Assembly (NCBI GenBank): GCA_035574175.1 | Contig: DATLZB010000011.1 | Coordinates: 1 to 24,859 of the forward strand | DNA: 24,859 bases | From: DATLZB01 sp035574175 | GTDB lineage: Bacteria; Pseudomonadota; Alphaproteobacteria; Rhizobiales; Hyphomicrobiaceae | Direction: 5' to 3' | Shown: in pieces, positions 23,869 through 24,859 of the stretch | Position numbering within the stretch: position 1 is the first letter of the stretch | Layout of the letters: each line of letters opens with the position of its first letter | Notes under the pieces: generated by a model | Database searches by the model: none | What the model saw: the letters and a program-made list of their open reading frames with translations, nothing else | Told to the model about the DNA's origin: nothing | Position numbers and translations under genes: made by a program

Positions 23869-24859
23869 TCATGTGCGTGGGGTGTTCGCCTTCGAGCGCG
23901 CGCGGCGGATGTCCGGCGGCACCGCCTCCTCGACCAGCAAGGCAATGGCCTCGTCGAGTTGCATCACCTTCTGCTCGGGGCTGCCCAAGCGGCGAATCGA
24001 GATGGTGCGCTCTTGCGCCTCGCGCTTGCCGGCGATCATCAGCACCGGGACCTTGGCCAGCGAGTGCTCGCGTACCTTGTAGTTGATCTTCTCGTTCCTC
24101 AGGTCCGCCTCGGCCCTCAAGCCCGCGCGCTTGAGCGCCTCGAGCACTTCGCCAGCGTAAGCATCAGCATCGGACACGATGGTGCACACCATGGCCTGCA
24201 GGGGCGCGAACCACAGCGGGAAATGCCCCGCATAGTGCTCGATCAGCACGCCCAGGAAGCGCTCCATGGAGCCGCAGATGGCGCGGTGGATCATGACGGG
24301 CACGCGCTTGGCGCCGTCCTGGTCGATGTAGAAGGCGCCGAAGCGCTCCGGCAGGTTGAAGTCCACCTGGGTGGTGCCGCACTGCCAGTCGCGGCCGATG
24401 GCATCGCGCAGCACGTACTCGAACTTGGGGCCGTAGAAGGCGCCCTCGCCCGGGTTGATGCCGGTCTTGATGCGCCCCTTCGAGCGCTCAGCGATCTCGC
24501 CCAGCACCTTCATCATGATGGCCTCGGCGCGATCCCACATGTCGTCGCTGCCGACCCGCTTCTCGGGCCGGGTCGATAGTTTGACGACCACCTCCTCGAA
24601 GCCGAAGTCGGCGTAGGTGGAGAGGATCAGATCGTTGATGCGGTGGCACTCGGCGGCCATCTGCTCCTCGGTGCAGAACACGTGCGCATCGTCCTGGGTG
24701 AAGGCGCGCACGCGCAAGAGCCCGTGCATGGCGCCCGACGGCTCGTAGCGGTGCACGATGCCGAACTCGGCCAGCCTGAGCGGCAGGTCGCGGTAGGACT
24801 TCAATCCGTGCTTGAAGATCTGGATGTGGCCCGGGCAGTTCATCGGCTTGATGGCGAAC
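23869..24859 (-). CDS. thrS: Threonyl-tRNA synthetase, C-terminal part
   Basis: This class II synthetase charges tRNA-Thr. Only the last 330 residues or so are in the window; the 5' part (TGS, editing domain and the start of the catalytic core) lies beyond the end. The three zinc-site residues are visible: Cys in KPMNCPGH, His in TQDDAHVFC and His in VMIHRAICGSMERF. Class II motif 2 (VHRYEPSGAMHGLLRVRAFTQDD) and the anticodon-binding domain (PLQAMVCTIVSDA onward, with NEKINYKVREHSLAKVPV) complete it. The C-terminus has a slightly extended basic tail. Confidence 0.95.
   Translation of the reverse strand, partial: FAIKPMNCPGHIQIFKHGLKSYRDLPLRLAEFGIVHRYEPSGAMHGLLRVRAFTQDDAHVFCTEEQMAAECHRINDLILSTYADFGFEEVVVKLSTRPEKRVGSDDMWDRAEAIMMKVLGEIAERSKGRIKTGINPGEGAFYGPKFEYVLRDAIGRDWQCGTTQVDFNLPERFGAFYIDQDGAKRVPVMIHRAICGSMERFLGVLIEHYAGHFPLWFAPLQAMVCTIVSDADAYAGEVLEALKRAGLRAEADLRNEKINYKVREHSLAKVPVLMIAGKREAQERTISIRRLGSPEQKVMQLDEAIALLVEEAVPPDIRRARSKANTPRT

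Noticed and set aside
1..24859. CRISPR arrays, tRNA or rRNA genes, insertion sequences, phage genes
   Set aside because: No regularly spaced repeats, cloverleaf-like segments, transposase or integrase motifs were found by eye. A tool scan for small RNAs was not possible.

Overview
The window looks like chromosomal DNA of a GC-rich alphaproteobacterium, probably Hyphomicrobiales-like. The NAD kinase, UDP-glucose dehydrogenase, DUF2189 membrane protein and FadE/FadB/FadA proteins read like that group, most starts carry GGAG/GAGG ribosome sites, and genes are packed with short or overlapping junctions. No tRNA, rRNA, insertion sequence, phage gene or CRISPR array was seen. The taxonomic placement is inferred from protein flavour only.

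Layout. (1) 1-3.7 kb: a truncated small membrane protein, a gene-free stretch of about 0.6 kb, an exported protein with a peptidoglycan-binding-like domain, and convergent to it UDP-glucose 6-dehydrogenase (TTG start) behind CutA. (2) 3.6-5.8 kb, plus strand: NAD kinase, a MaoC-type hot-dog hydratase and a CitE/HpcH-type acyl-CoA lyase. (3) 5.8-14.7 kb, minus strand: nine co-directional genes. Read in the direction of transcription they are an ABC-type binding protein, permease, ATPase and second permease; a fumarylacetoacetate-hydrolase-family enzyme; a complete tripartite tricarboxylate transporter (TctC, TctB, TctA); and an LVIVD-repeat beta-propeller protein. A divergent GntR/FCD regulator at 14.9 kb faces this run across an intergenic region with four ACCAAT hexamers (either orientation) overlapping a candidate promoter. 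(4) 15.7-16.7 kb: a DUF2189 membrane protein. (5) 16.8-22.7 kb, minus strand: a compact beta-oxidation operon fadE-fadB-fadA, preceded by a TATAAT box and a perfect 16-bp palindrome. (6) 22.9 kb to the end, minus strand: a PlsC-like acyltransferase behind threonyl-tRNA synthetase, which runs off the window.

The most interesting part is region 3. It seems to be an organic-acid or aromatic-acid uptake and catabolism locus carrying two unrelated high-affinity import systems, one hydrolase and one ligand-sensing regulator. In both transport modules strong hairpins lie just downstream of the binding-protein gene, as expected if the binding protein is made in excess over the membrane parts. The terminal LVIVD protein carries a helical insert resembling sigma-70 region 3. 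The substrate cannot be read from the sequence.
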